From Phallusia fumigata (taxonomy: Eukaryota > Chordata > Ascidiacea > Phlebobranchia > Ascidiidae), in contig QXVZ01030117.1 in NCBI GenBank assembly GCA_008931825.1, positions 1 through 28,774 of the forward strand: a stretch of 28,774 nt of DNA. The letters are read 5' to 3'. Positions within the stretch are counted from its first letter, which is position 1. Each line of letters opens with the position of its first letter. A program made the translations under genes and the position numbers. The notes under the pieces are model-generated. The model was given only the letters and a program-made list of their open reading frames with translations, was not told the DNA's origin and ran no database searches. Shown in pieces: positions 18,800-28,774 of this stretch.

Positions 18800-21700
18800 A
18801 TGGCTTATTATTCGAAGACGTTGGAAAATATTTCTAACATCTCTTTGCCTGACTACCGAGGCAGGGACAAGCAATATTCGGAATGCGTAAGGTAAGCGAC
18901 AGGGGCTGTGGAGTGCGTGCTTGAATGCGATGAGACCATTGATTGTTGGCTATTGTTTAGATCACAATGTAGTGTTGTTTACGTAAGTAATTTACCAACA
19001 ATGTTGTTAGTATATACGTGCAAAAGGTTGGTAAAGGTTTTGCAACCTTATGGAAAAATTTCACGTGCACGTGGTCTTGCGTAACAGCTGGTTTTATGTT
19101 ATGGCGAACAGCTGATTAGTATGGGTCACGCGGGAATCCAAGGCGCCCGTTCAAATCGCTTGACGGCTGTTCATATTGTTTGCAACAATTCATATTTTTA
19201 CGTCATAACATTGCATTAGGCTATTTTTTGTGTTTTTAACATTGGCATACGCTGTTTCGTAAAGCGCATGACAGTAAAATATCCTTGCTTAGGCGCCAGG
19301 TCGGGTCAGTCGGTGCGGTGAAAAAAATGTCAGTGTTCAAAAAGTAATTTTATTTGTAGGAAAACTTGTCCTCCTTTTGCGCGTTTTTTGTATTTATTCA
19401 ATGTGGCGTGTTGACTATTGTGTTCAACAACTCCGCACGTAGTAAGCCTGTTGCAGTTGACCACTTTAAACAATTTAATTGTTCTATTAATTGGCCGGCA
19501 TTTACGATGAATTAAACATCACCGGATAAGTGTGAATTGATTGATTGTAGCTGTTTTGGGGCAATGAACATTATCGCACTCAAAACTTGCTAAAAATAGG
19601 TTCTTACTTAGGTTGGTTATAATGTGTGAAAATTTTTCAAATCAAAGTTACTTGTTTCAGAACTGATACTGCTGACAGTCCAGTAGACTTCGTATGTTAA
19701 GATTTTGTAAACAGTATCTCCGAAATTGTTGTGTTTATTGAGATGACCGTATAGGGTTTCATGGATTATGGTATAATCGGGGATCACCAGACATTGCAAT
19801 GACTGTAGACTCGAGCGCTCCCCTTTCGCATGACTCTTAAATTACAAACATTCACAAAGTACGAGCTTCTCCATTGTGTCAAACGCGTTTCGGTTGGCCG
19901 TTTTGCGCAAGTGAAATTCGATATGTGTGGAGCGTATTTCGCCAGTTGGTTACAAGATTTCGTGTCCACTACCCACGTACGTACAAAAGTCGTGCTCTTA
20001 TTGCGCAATCGAGAAACTACATCACGCCAGTCCCGCGAAAGCACTTGTTTTGCTTATATCCCGGCACGTGGGTCAGCGGCTTTCGTTGTATAACAACGAC
20101 GTAATGTCGACGGCCTGACACTGTGTTGCTGACGCATCTGCCGCGTGCGCGCTAAAAGTTACGTAATAAAGACGGTCGTTACATGCACTCATGCAACACC
20201 CAGTACCGCGAGGCGAATGCAGAAAATGCAACTACTGCAGAGCAGTACGCGATAGCACCTCCTTTCCACGCCCAATCATTCGACAGGATGCGACGTCAAC
20301 TTCCGTTTCTATGCCTGCTTCCGTATCAGAGGCCGTTCAGCTGCAGAGGCGTGCGTTTTTAACGCTTCTGTTTTGCGGCTTAACGGGGCGTGGACCTAAT
20401 TGCCGTTTTCCGAGCGGTACATCCATCCCTTTTGCACTTAAGTGTCTTTCGGTGGACTCGTTTCACCCGCAGCTGCAACAGAAGCGTACGGTACGTTGCG
20501 GCTTCAAGCCGTAGAAGTTGCCAACCTCGCCTCACCCGCAATCGCCGGCGGCAGCCTCGGTCAGTTGGGTATCTTTCGCTTACCATCGTCAATAACAACA
20601 CAGTTGCACAACCGCACCCGAATGACCCGCGATTAGCGACCGGTGCCGATCGCCGGCAAGTTATCTGGACCCGGATCGCCTCGTCGTGGGCGTTTTTCCC
20701 GCGACCGCGTCATCGCTACAGACCAGAGTGCATACATTGTGTGTGATAAATAATAAACTTGGTTAATTTTAGCCACTGTTTCATATACACCACTTGAAAA
20801 AACTCACAGTTAGCAAAATTGTGTTACACTTCTATGTAGATGTTCTATCTAATTGTTGGATTAGTGGGTGTGGTTTAGAAAGTTTTTTGGCGCAAGCTTT
20901 TGAATGTTACTGTTGGCCGCCACAAAACGGTTGTGCATCGGTTTCTCGTTCTATATTTTCTGGCACATATGTCGACGGTTGTTCACCACAAGTTGTACAA
21001 AAACGAAAAATTTGTGAAAAATGCTGCAAACATGAGCGTATCTGCTGTTCGGAAAATGTCAGCACAAAACAGGTGATTGGTTTACGTTGGATTCTTATTC
21101 AACGCCATTCAGATCAGGTTGAGCGAAGCCATGGTCTTTTTGTTTCTGTTCAAACTTGGCGACGATTCGTTTATTTAGCGCACGGGCCACTCGACGTGGG
21201 GGATGTTGACCAACAAAGGTCACGTGGTTTTGTCACGTATTTTTCCAACCGTGCGTCTGGGGTGCTTCAGACCTTTGCATCGATTTTGTGGGTTTATCGA
21301 TCAGTGGCATACAACCGCAATGTGGAGTAGTGTGTCATACGCCCGTTGGGGATAAAATCCTACTAATGTGTCATCGCTGGAGTAGGCAAAAACGCCGGCC
21401 ACTACTGAAATTCCATAGCGTTTTAAATTCTTTTTCGATGCGATCGTGACGGGCCACGAAAATTAGCCTCGCACAACGCCAGCAGTCTGCTGCCTATCTC
21501 TCCGCGCGACCACACGCACACACATACACGCGCGCGGCACTCACCTGCTCCGTCGCCGCTCCTCTTTCTCTTTGCCTTGTAGTATCGTGGCCGTAAACAG
21601 ATGCCACTTGCTCCTATTCATGGAGTTTTGTCCCGCCAATAACAGTCTTTTTTCAGCCCATGTGACTTAACGGTCGCGTCTCTTTTCGCTCCACACAGGG

Positions 21701-24700
21701 CTGGGTTAGACCCGCAACAGCTGTATGGCCAACTCTAGTGTATCTGGGCAGAGTCCCATTGTAAAACGTATACGACAGACCTAACAATGCATGTTCACCT
21801 TTCTGTGGACCATTCATTCATATCAAACTTTCTGTCCGAACACGTGTATATGTCGGATGTTTAAATGTTATGTCGTTTCCTTTCGTTGTAGTGTTGCATA
21901 CGCGACGACAATTGGCCCTACCTCTGTTGTGCCATCAACTAGCTGCGTTCCCGGCTCTTCGGGAAGCATCAGTCTGCCAAACCTAGCACCAATCCAAAGC
22001 CAAGAACTGTAAGTTGAATGCCACGTATCCGTTAGTACTTTTGTCATGTACACAACCTAACTTCTTTTTACTATGTTTCCAAGGGAGCCTCACGTGATAG
22101 CGGTAACGCCGGAAGACCAATCAGAGCGCGAAGGCGAATCTGGGGCTTTTTTCGGGCAGCGCGAACAAGATCGGAAAGTTCGCCGCGAAATCGCCAACAG
22201 CAATGAGCGTCGCCGCATGCAAAGCATAAATGCCGGTTTCAAATCGCTCAAAACCATTTTGCCTCATGCAGACGGCGACAAGCTTAGCAAGGTAAAAGTC
22301 ACAGAAATATCATATGGCTTTTATTTTTACCTGCTTCTTTACCACTAAATCGGGTTACCTATTCAGGCTGCTATTCTGCAACAAACCGCTGAATACATTT
22401 TCCAACTGGAATCGGACAAACTGAAGTTGCTCGACCAAAACGAGAAGCTCAGACGCTCGTGCGCAGAATGTAGTTCCCCGAAGCATCGCGCCTTTCTGAC
22501 TGACATTTCAGAGAAAGTGAGTCAAAGGTTTTGGGCAAAAAACCTGACCATTGATATAGGGTGCATCGATGTCAATGCTTTGCGTGTTTTAGGATGAGGG
22601 CATTGGGAGTCCGCGGGAGGAAGATCTCGAAGATTTACGCCGGGACACGATTGAAGTTCGACAACAACTGGATAAGGAAAGACGACTGCGCATGGTTCTT
22701 GAAGAAAAGGTAGGGCCATTGTTAAAGCTCTCTTTTGTATCACAATTTACTGTGTCAGGCGTACTACTATGGCAGTTTCTTATAAAATTGTTTACAGGAA
22801 GTGAATTTTTGTTACAGGTGCGCGAACTTGAAGCAAAGGTTTATCCAGAGAAGCTGCGCGAACTGGCGAACAGCATTGCTGCCCAATACAAACACAACCA
22901 CCCGAAACAGGAAGATGTTACATCTCATCGTCCCACGTTACCTGGTACAGCTTCCGATGTGCAGTGCCTACAAGTCTTCGATGCTTCAGCATACGGGAAG
23001 GTGGGTGTTTCCCAAGGTGTATATTTGACAGGTGGTGTTTGAGAAATTGCTGCTTGTGAGGAAACCCTGATACTAAAGCGTCTTGATTCTTGACCATACG
23101 CAAGAAAAAGCCAACCGCGCCTTGTGGTGTTCTTTTCTTCGCAATTAGCTGCTTTAACCAAGAATTGTGTGTTTGTTTTTGTTTTAATATTGGGTTTAAC
23201 CTATGCCTATAAACCTCCAAACAATCATGTTTGCCTTTCAATCAATGAGGTCCGAATTGAAAAGGTATTCACAACGACACCTTATATGTGCAAGCACCCA
23301 GCATTTAAACCTCCATACTAACATTCGCAGGCGGCTCCAGTTCCCGTAACAACGTGCTTACACCAGCAACCAGTTCAGCAGACGAGCAACAACACCCACA
23401 CACAGAAGGTACTTTACCCCCTGGCTACAGTGACAGCAACCCCTTCGGTTCATTTGTCACCTGTTCAAACCGACACTGTCCCAGCCGCGGCAATGTGTGT
23501 AAGCGTCCCTGGGACACCGGAAGCTGACATGAAGTCACCCACGCTACCACCAGTAAATATGATTTGTTTGTCGTTTGGGTGTTGGTTGTTGTAATGACCC
23601 CATTTTGAATTGCAGGCAAAGAACCAGTCGGCAATACACAGATCGCGTCAGCCGCTAAAGAAGCGAGCTATCGAAGTGAGCGACATCGAGCCGAAACCCA
23701 AGGTTTCAAAGGTAATTAATATGTGAAAGGGGGATAGACTCATTGTTGAGGACACTGTGGTTTAAACAAAATATCAAAAAACTGAAACACTATCATTTAG
23801 TGTTGACTGTTGTTGTAATATCTTAACGGGAATATCTGCACAGGTCTCCAACATAGCGCAAACGTCTGTCGATCCTATGAGCTCGCCGATATCTTCACCT
23901 GGAGAACAGCAGATTGGCATCGTGGTGCCAACGGCGTCTGTAATTACCACCAAAGCATCTGTACCCCATCCGACGCATCGTCAGTTAGCCAAGAAGCAAC
24001 AGGCCTCGCCCTTATACTCGCTGCACCACCCCTTACTTTCACAGAAGGTCCCCGATCAGATGATGCAGCAGCCGCAAACCATTCAGCTCGCCATTCACGA
24101 CAACGTAAAACTCGACTCCGCTCAACCTGTCCCGTCCCCAACTCACAAGTACATGACACTTAGCTCCATCGAGCGCCTGCCGCAATACGCGGTACAGTCG
24201 GTTCCCCAACAGCAAGCCCCCGCCCCGACGGGTATTCCTGCCCAGTTGCCAGGGGTCATACAATCGTTCCATCTCGCGCAAAGCATTGGCACCAAACCCG
24301 AAGAAATGACGCTTAATCAGCTTAACAGCGTTCCGTCGCTTTCAATGACTCTTACACAGTTAAATGCTGTGCCAAACGTTGCGCGTTCCAAAGCGGCCAT
24401 GATGGCACCGGTTGCAGCGCCACAGCTCGCCCCGCGCGTCCAAAGTCAATTTCTGCCCCTGGTGACGATGGACTCCATTTTGGGCCGACACACCGAACGA
24501 CGGATTTCCACCGCTACCACCGACAGCGCAACAAGCGACGAAGACCTGCCTACAGCCAAGGTGTGTGACTCGTGCAGAAACGTTACGGTTGTTTTGTGCA
24601 TATGCGATTTTCGTATTAGTTCAAACAGTGGTCGGAAGCCTTTTGAACGCAGCGTGCCAATTTACTGATTATGTCAAAGTCGTAACGGCCTCGCTTGACA

Positions 24701-25478
24701 TGTTAATGACGCCACTGCTGTAGGTTTGTACGTTAAACCTGCAAATGTTCTCCCATTGGTTTACATGTGCTCTCTGTAGCTCGTTGCTGTTGTGCACAGA
24801 ACTTAACGTTAAAAATCAAGAGGTCGCTCAATTTGGCTCGAAAATGTATTGGAAGATGAATAATTACCTCGCTAAGCGAACCCTAGTGTATACATCTAAA
24901 CGTTTAAAATTGTCTTGCTTTGCAGTTGCCAAACCCTGCTGCGGTAGAGCAGCTGGAGCCTCCTTGCAAAACCATGGTTCGCACCAGCAGCACTAACTCG
25001 GACTCGCATCCAACCGAGGTCACCACATTGCCCAGCTCTTCGGTCGCTGCGGCAACCACACTGTCCGTTCTTTCCAGCGGTCCGGGTTCACCGCCTGTTA
25101 TACGTCACATTGACGCGGTAACGACCCGACGCAACCTCGAGACCATCGTTCAGGTAAGTTTCAATTGATTGATGAATCAAACACAGTAATACCAGCAAAA
25201 TAAAACTTTATTGGCGAAACTTGAAAAATGGCACGAAACCTAAGCGTTCGTTACCTGCATAGGTAACCCGTCTATTGACGGGATAAACACAATAGTTTCC
25301 GCCTTTGAACAGAACAAGACAACTGCACAATCGGGTTATAAAGCCTGTTCAATTCCGGGTCAAAACGCCAATGCAAATATTGTGTTTTTCATAGGCGATC
25401 GATCACCTTGAACAACAGGAAAGGCGCAACTCGCAGGACAACCCAGCGTGTATTGAAGACGACTCCGCTCCAAGATGA
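18800..25478 (+). CDS. TFAP4: bHLH-leucine-zipper transcription factor AP-4
   Basis: Exons: 18800-18891, 21892-22008, 22084-22291, 22367-22516, 22593-22709, 22818-23000, 23331-23552, 23616-23711, 23844-24560, 24926-25153 and 25395-25478. They give 2214 bp, 737 residues, in phase at every junction. AP-4 homodimers bind CAGCTG E-boxes in the nucleus and activate or repress cell-cycle and differentiation genes. The basic region and helix 1 are RREIANSNERRRMQSINAGF (about residues 103-122), then KSLKTILPHADGDKLSK and, in exon 4, AILQQTAEYIFQLESDKLKL. A second zipper region spans exons 5-6: DEGIGSP, LRRDTIEVRQQLDKER, then VRELEAKVYPEKL. The C-terminal signature TRRNLETIVQ followed by AIDHLEQQE matches the vertebrate NLDTIVQAIQHIEG segment. 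The protein is more than twice the 338 residues of the human one because of a long Gln/Pro/Ser/Thr-rich region (exons 7-9). The N terminus before the basic region is not conserved, and the 3-kb first intron could hide alternative first exons. Confidence 0.95.
19800..20750. other. GC- and CpG-rich segment inside TFAP4 intron 1
   Basis: This stretch is visibly richer in G, C and CpG than the rest of the window. It has overlapping open frames on both strands (for example 20191-20514, 20390-20746 and, minus, 20380-20601), as expected from low stop-codon density. The frame at 20442-20636 gives an Ala/Gly/Val-rich peptide and could be an alternative exon, but I see no convincing splice pair and no domain. 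It could equally be an enhancer or an internal promoter. AATAAA is present near 20751. Confidence 0.4.
20794..21330 (+). other. 178-codon open frame in TFAP4 intron 1, coding status doubtful
   Basis: Open from a TTG (no early ATG), rich in Cys in its first half (for example CEKCCKHERICC) and without recognisable homology. In a window of this size one chance open frame of this length is plausible. No flanking splice or start signals support it. Confidence 0.12.
21511..21536. repeat. 26-bp perfect pyrimidine/purine alternation
   Basis: The run CACACGCACACACATACACG is followed by CGCGCG, with strict alternation over 26 bases. Such tracts can adopt left-handed Z-DNA under supercoiling. It lies in the first intron of TFAP4, 355 bp before exon 2. 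Confidence 0.75.
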
Positions 25479-25510
25479 TTCCGCAGGCGCTTGACGTCAC
25501 AAACTGCTTG

Positions 25511-25516
25511 TTTATT
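25511..25516 (-). terminator. AATAAA polyadenylation signal for BBS7 (minus strand)
   Basis: TTTATT on the plus strand, about 240 bp past the BBS7 stop codon and only 33 bp from the stop codon of the convergent TFAP4 gene. Confidence 0.4.
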
Positions 25517-25699
25517 TATAAAATTCAAATATTAACCGAACGGTGCTATGTTCATAACAAGTCGCGGAGTTGATTTCCTGTTTCCTTCTCACACTTCCTG
25601 CTCCGCGAAGCCGGCCAAGTTTCCAACGCCAATGCGCGAATTGTCAATACTTACACTTGCTTTACTTATACATATATATCTACTGAGACGTCGACGGCA

Positions 25700-25705
25700 A
25701 ATAAA
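25700..25705 (+). terminator. AATAAA polyadenylation signal for TFAP4
   Basis: The first plus-strand AATAAA found after the TFAP4 stop at 25478, giving a 3' UTR of about 240 nt. It lies beyond the likely BBS7 3' end on the other strand, so the two transcripts may overlap. Confidence 0.45.
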
Positions 25706-25756
25706 CTTGCGTCCTTTCATCCTGTAGGCTGCGCCAGAGAGCCTGGGCGAAGAGCT

Positions 25757-28700
25757 TTAGTAGACAGGTTGGTGAAAGAAGTCTATTAGTGCAGGGAGTT
25801 CGTAGTTGTCCAGGGTTTCCAGGAGTAGCGGAACTTTTTGCTTGACATTGACGCCTTTGAACTTGTGCTTGTCAATGAAAAGGTCGGTGATCATACCTGG
25901 ATTCACGACACACTATGTTGCTATTGAAACCTCCACCGCACGTTTAGGCGTGAGTGTTTTGTAATTGCTGAATCCTAGTAAGTGCCCGTTAAATTGGCCG
26001 ACAGTTTACGATCTTACCGTAGAGCCTTTCCAGTCGTGCGGGTTGTTTCTTGAACTCCGCTTTAATTTTGTCGGCTTCGGCGAGAATTTCCCTGTACTCT
26101 GGTGCGAGGAAATCCATACTCCCTTCGTGAACTTGTAGCTCCTTTTTTAAGGCAAGTATCACGTCAAAATTAGGTTAAAATGCAGTTCTATTTCACAATT
26201 CACTTGAAAAGATTCAGGAGCATTGAATTAAGTGGTGTGAAGAGTCGCATAAAGGCTGATTCACACCAGATGCGTTTAACGGTTGCGGTACGGTTTTTTA
26301 ATCTCGCGGCAAGCAGCGGGGCACTTACACCAGCCGGGACCAAAGTATATCTATCAAACATAAAACACTTTGGCCGTGTCTGATAGATAAACTTTGGTCG
26401 CGACTGGTGTAAATGCCCCGCTGCTTGCCGAGAGATCAAAAAACCGTACCGCAACCGTTAAACGCATCTGGTGTGAATCAGCCTTAAGGTTTCACTACAG
26501 AAAACTTCTCGTACAACCGTAGGCAACTGTTTACTGACCTGGAGAGCATCAAGCAGTTGTACTTTCTTGGCCAGCATAAGTTGTTTGTCGAGCTTGGGAT
26601 GAAGCAATTGCAGAGTGTAGGCGATCGAATCATCGTTAACCTCGTAATGAATGTTCAGGTTGATTTTCTTGGCAGTCGCCTCCTTGGTCAGCATATCCTT
26701 TAAGATGGAGATTGTCGAAATGTTGTCTGAACCGAAGCTGCCCTCGCCCTTGCTGCAAGTTAAGGCACAACATGGACAAAAAAGGACCGAAAAGGAGGAT
26801 TGAAACACAATAATAGGGATTCCACGCGTAAGACAACATGTGTGTTTTAAGTTCACAAAAAAACAAAACAAATTCAGTCAAAAATAAAAATACGCAGTAT
26901 TTGCAAGGTTTGCTAGTTGAGGACAAGAAGGCCCATAACGAAGTCCACAAATACTTGCCATGAATCCTTTAGCAAATCTCCTGATGATGATAAAACTGAG
27001 GTGAATACAAATCCACACAAACAATGCTGTAGTTACTTTGGACACGAATATTTACTTACCTATAAACACAGGCGAGCTGCGTGTCGAGAAAAGTATTCAC
27101 AAAATGTAAACTGACAGTGTCTCCCGCTGGAGGGCGCTCCGGGACGTCGGGAAGACAGAAAGCAACCCACGAGTGAATTTCCGCAACACTGAAAGGGCCG
27201 GTTAAATGCAGGGCGTTCATTGGCCTGCAAAGTGACGTTTTAATGCAAAAATGTTGTTAATTTATTTGGACGAAATACTTTACAAAAACGTAAAGAAAAT
27301 TTAACACAGCTTGGGACAAAAGCAGTAGGATTTTGGTAAAAATCGTCGCTGATAGTTGCTCACCTTTCTTCGTCGAAATCATGAGTTCTCTGGTGCAGGG
27401 ACAGAGGTTTGATGGGATACCGCCTCACCACACAGGATTTTGGTTTAAGCAAAGGTATGATATACGCTTGCAAATGGCCGAATTGACCTTCGATGGAACG
27501 AACTTTCATCTGGAAACATTTACAGACTTTTACGGCTCGATTGGTGCAACTGGTCTAATTATGGAAACATAGACTACAAGCTTCTGGAATGCCGTTTTGT
27601 TTTTTGGTCAGTTACCCACCGATTTCATCACATTGGTTATTACAGCGCTTTACACCTTGGTGCGACGTTGTTAGACGAGAGTTTAAACCAGTGAGTCTTA
27701 ACCTTCTTTTGTGGCTCTAGTTAAACTGATAGCGAAAACTACCTTTGTCACGCAACTTGTTTTACCAAGCTGAAAACATACCTTACGACATTTCTGCATT
27801 TCCAAAGTTACGAGGTTCGGTTATTATGTCGATGGCGTCTATCACGAATATGTATAACAATGGCAACATTTTATTTGGATGTTATTTTACGACAGGTAAT
27901 TTTTTTGAAATAAACATTTTCATCAGCTCATTACAAACTAGATGTTTCAACTTTGGCTCTAACACTAGAAAAGGTCGGGAACGAGTGTTTGAAGCTGTGG
28001 ACTAAACTACATCAGTGTAGATCCGACAAATCTTTTGGTAAAATTTACCTCGAGGCGTGTTGTGTTGGATTGACATCTGTACGTTGCCAGGAGAAAGTTG
28101 TCGTCCCCCGGGTTGTCGGGGGTCGGTGGTGGGATGCTGGTGTATGAAACAACTGCTGACGTCTCCTCCCTGTCCAGCAGATCGACGGGTACGTCACTCT
28201 GACAAAGAGAAACGGGAAAAATGTAACGTACATTGCTTTAGCAACTCAAGGATGGGTCAAACTTGCATAAAGTTNTTGTCGGGGGTCGGTGGTGGGATGC
28301 TGGTGTATGAAACAACTGCTGACGTCTCCTCCCTGTCCAGCAGATCGACGGGTACGTCACTCTGACAAAGAGAAACGGGAAAAATGTAACGTACATTGCT
28401 TTAGCAACTCAAGGATGGGTCAAACTTGCGTGAAGTTTGCTGTTATTTAAAGCAAAAACGTATTTGTTACGACATATTTTTTGTACCTTCCAAACAGGAT
28501 TGGACTTGGCCAAATCGCAGCTATTTCAGGAATACAATTTTCAGGCATACAAAATTTTTAGTAGTCCCGATCAGAAGATATGTCAGTACTTGTGTGTAAA
28601 ACACCCCTGATAATGACAACAGCGTTTATCAAAAAGTAGAAGTTTTACAGCCATGCATCTTCTTATTGCGACTGTAGTACGTTACAAGTATGCATCACAT

Positions 28701-28774
28701 CTAAACAGCGGCAGGACTATATTGCAAAGGCAACTTAGAAATCTAACCTGCAATACGACATGATCAATGGCAGT
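25757..28774 (-). CDS. BBS7: Bardet-Biedl syndrome 7 protein, C-terminal exons (partial)
   Basis: Exons in transcript order: 28774-28748 (cut by the window edge), 28198-28049, 27509-27364, 27224-27060, 26752-26539, 26141-26018 and 25896-25757. They give 321 residues plus stop, with phase kept at every junction. BBS7 is a subunit of the BBSome, the coat complex that carries membrane proteins into and out of primary cilia. The visible part covers the C-terminal region of a protein that is about 715 residues in human. Conserved stretches: TAID before the junction with [120 protein letters not shown] and [18 protein letters not shown]. Part of exon 28198-28049 is repeated as 28361-28276 beyond the N at 28275; that fragment is not an extra exon. 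One intron carries a foldback MITE. Confidence 0.96.
26253..26484. mobile_element. Foldback MITE with TAA target-site duplication
   Basis: A 232-bp near-perfect inverted repeat. Each arm is about 105-110 bp, starts AGGCTGATTCACACCAGATG read inward, and the arms meet at a short centre near 26360-26375. The arms differ at only a few bases (for example AATCTCGC against GATCTCTC). It is flanked on both sides by TAA (26250-26252 and 26485-26487). A 3-bp TWA duplication is typical of PIF/Harbinger elements. It has no coding capacity. It lies in the BBS7 intron between exons 26752-26539 and 26141-26018, 55 bp from the splice donor of the upstream exon. Confidence 0.88.
28113..28274. repeat. Direct duplicate in BBS7, copy A (ends at the N)
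   Basis: 162 bp containing 86 bp of the BBS7 exon 28198-28049 and 76 bp of the intron upstream of it. Identical to 28276-28437 except for about two bases near the end (GCATAAAG against GCGTGAAG). Confidence 0.95.
28275..28275. other. Assembly join (single N)
   Basis: Single N exactly between the two 162-bp copies. Third instance of the same pattern in this window. Confidence 0.85.
28276..28437. repeat. Direct duplicate in BBS7, copy B (begins at the N)
   Basis: Partner of 28113-28274. It holds a truncated BBS7 exon fragment (28361-28276) that keeps its acceptor side but is cut by the gap before the splice donor. Confidence 0.95.

Larger units (their letters stand above)
19062..21846 (+). 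promoter_or_regulatory. E-box cluster in TFAP4 intron 1
   Basis: Within the 3-kb first intron CACGTG occurs at 19062, 19068 (directly adjoining, CACGTGCACGTG), 20065, 21221 and 21841. CAGCTG occurs at 19085, 19109, 20338, 20470 and 21718. CACGTG is the core site of MYC/MAX-, USF- and HES-type factors; CAGCTG is the core AP-4 site, and GAACAGCTGATT at 19107 is close to the AP-4 consensus. Each 6-mer is expected about 0.7 times in 3 kb of random sequence. Function is inferred. Confidence 0.5.

Noticed and set aside
26180..26454. Frames on both strands inside the BBS7 intron
   Set aside because: They are produced by the inverted-repeat MITE, whose arms read similarly on both strands.
1..28774. 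CRISPR arrays, bacterial operons, rRNA or tRNA genes
   Set aside because: No regularly spaced repeats, no ribosome-binding-site-led gene strings, no rRNA-like segments; the few GGTTCGA words (for example near 9264) lack the rest of a tRNA cloverleaf.

Overview
The window looks like animal nuclear DNA: AT-rich, with compact multi-exon genes, GT..AG introns mostly of 100-700 bp, and neighbours that have clear animal orthologues. Compact genes, unrelated neighbours packed close together and very high apparent heterozygosity suggest a tunicate such as an ascidian. No single sequence proves this, so I hold it at moderate-to-low confidence. Exons were assembled by hand from splice consensus, phase continuity and recalled family conservation. 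For the recognised genes every junction keeps phase, except for one one-base frameshift.

Layout, left to right. (1) 1-5115 (+): 3' part of a DEG/ENaC/ASIC-type sodium channel gene with 11 exons in view and a hAT-like element in its last intron. (2) 5145-8340: two nearly identical ~1.6 kb direct copies separated by a single N at 6732. They carry an unrecognised minus-strand gene for a probable secreted, cysteine-rich protein. Copy B (6733-8340) is open, while copy A (5145-6731) has a stop codon, a 22-bp deletion and a 1-bp insertion in one exon. (3) 8730-12752 (-): complete USP12/USP46-type deubiquitinase with a ~160-residue Ser-rich insertion and an apparent one-base deletion at 12101/12102. 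(4) 12753-15455: AT-rich intergenic DNA between divergent genes. (5) 15456-18091 (+): the tRNA methyltransferase DNMT2/TRDMT1; part of exon 3, exon 4 and part of exon 5 are duplicated around an N at 17190. (6) 18800-25478 (+): the bHLH-leucine-zipper factor AP-4 (TFAP4) with a 3-kb first intron rich in E-boxes. (7) 25757-28774 (-): C-terminal exons of BBS7, a BBSome subunit, with a foldback MITE in one intron and a third duplication around an N at 28275.

All three N positions sit exactly between two near-identical flanks. I read these as unmerged haplotype contigs in the assembly, not as biological tandem duplications, so gene models made on the raw sequence will show false extra exons. The genes do not form one pathway: ion channel, deubiquitinase, RNA methylation, transcription and cilium trafficking are simply neighbours. 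The most interesting regulatory signal is five CACGTG and four CAGCTG sites in the first intron of TFAP4. Two convergent gene pairs (channel/unknown gene and TFAP4/BBS7) probably have overlapping 3' ends.
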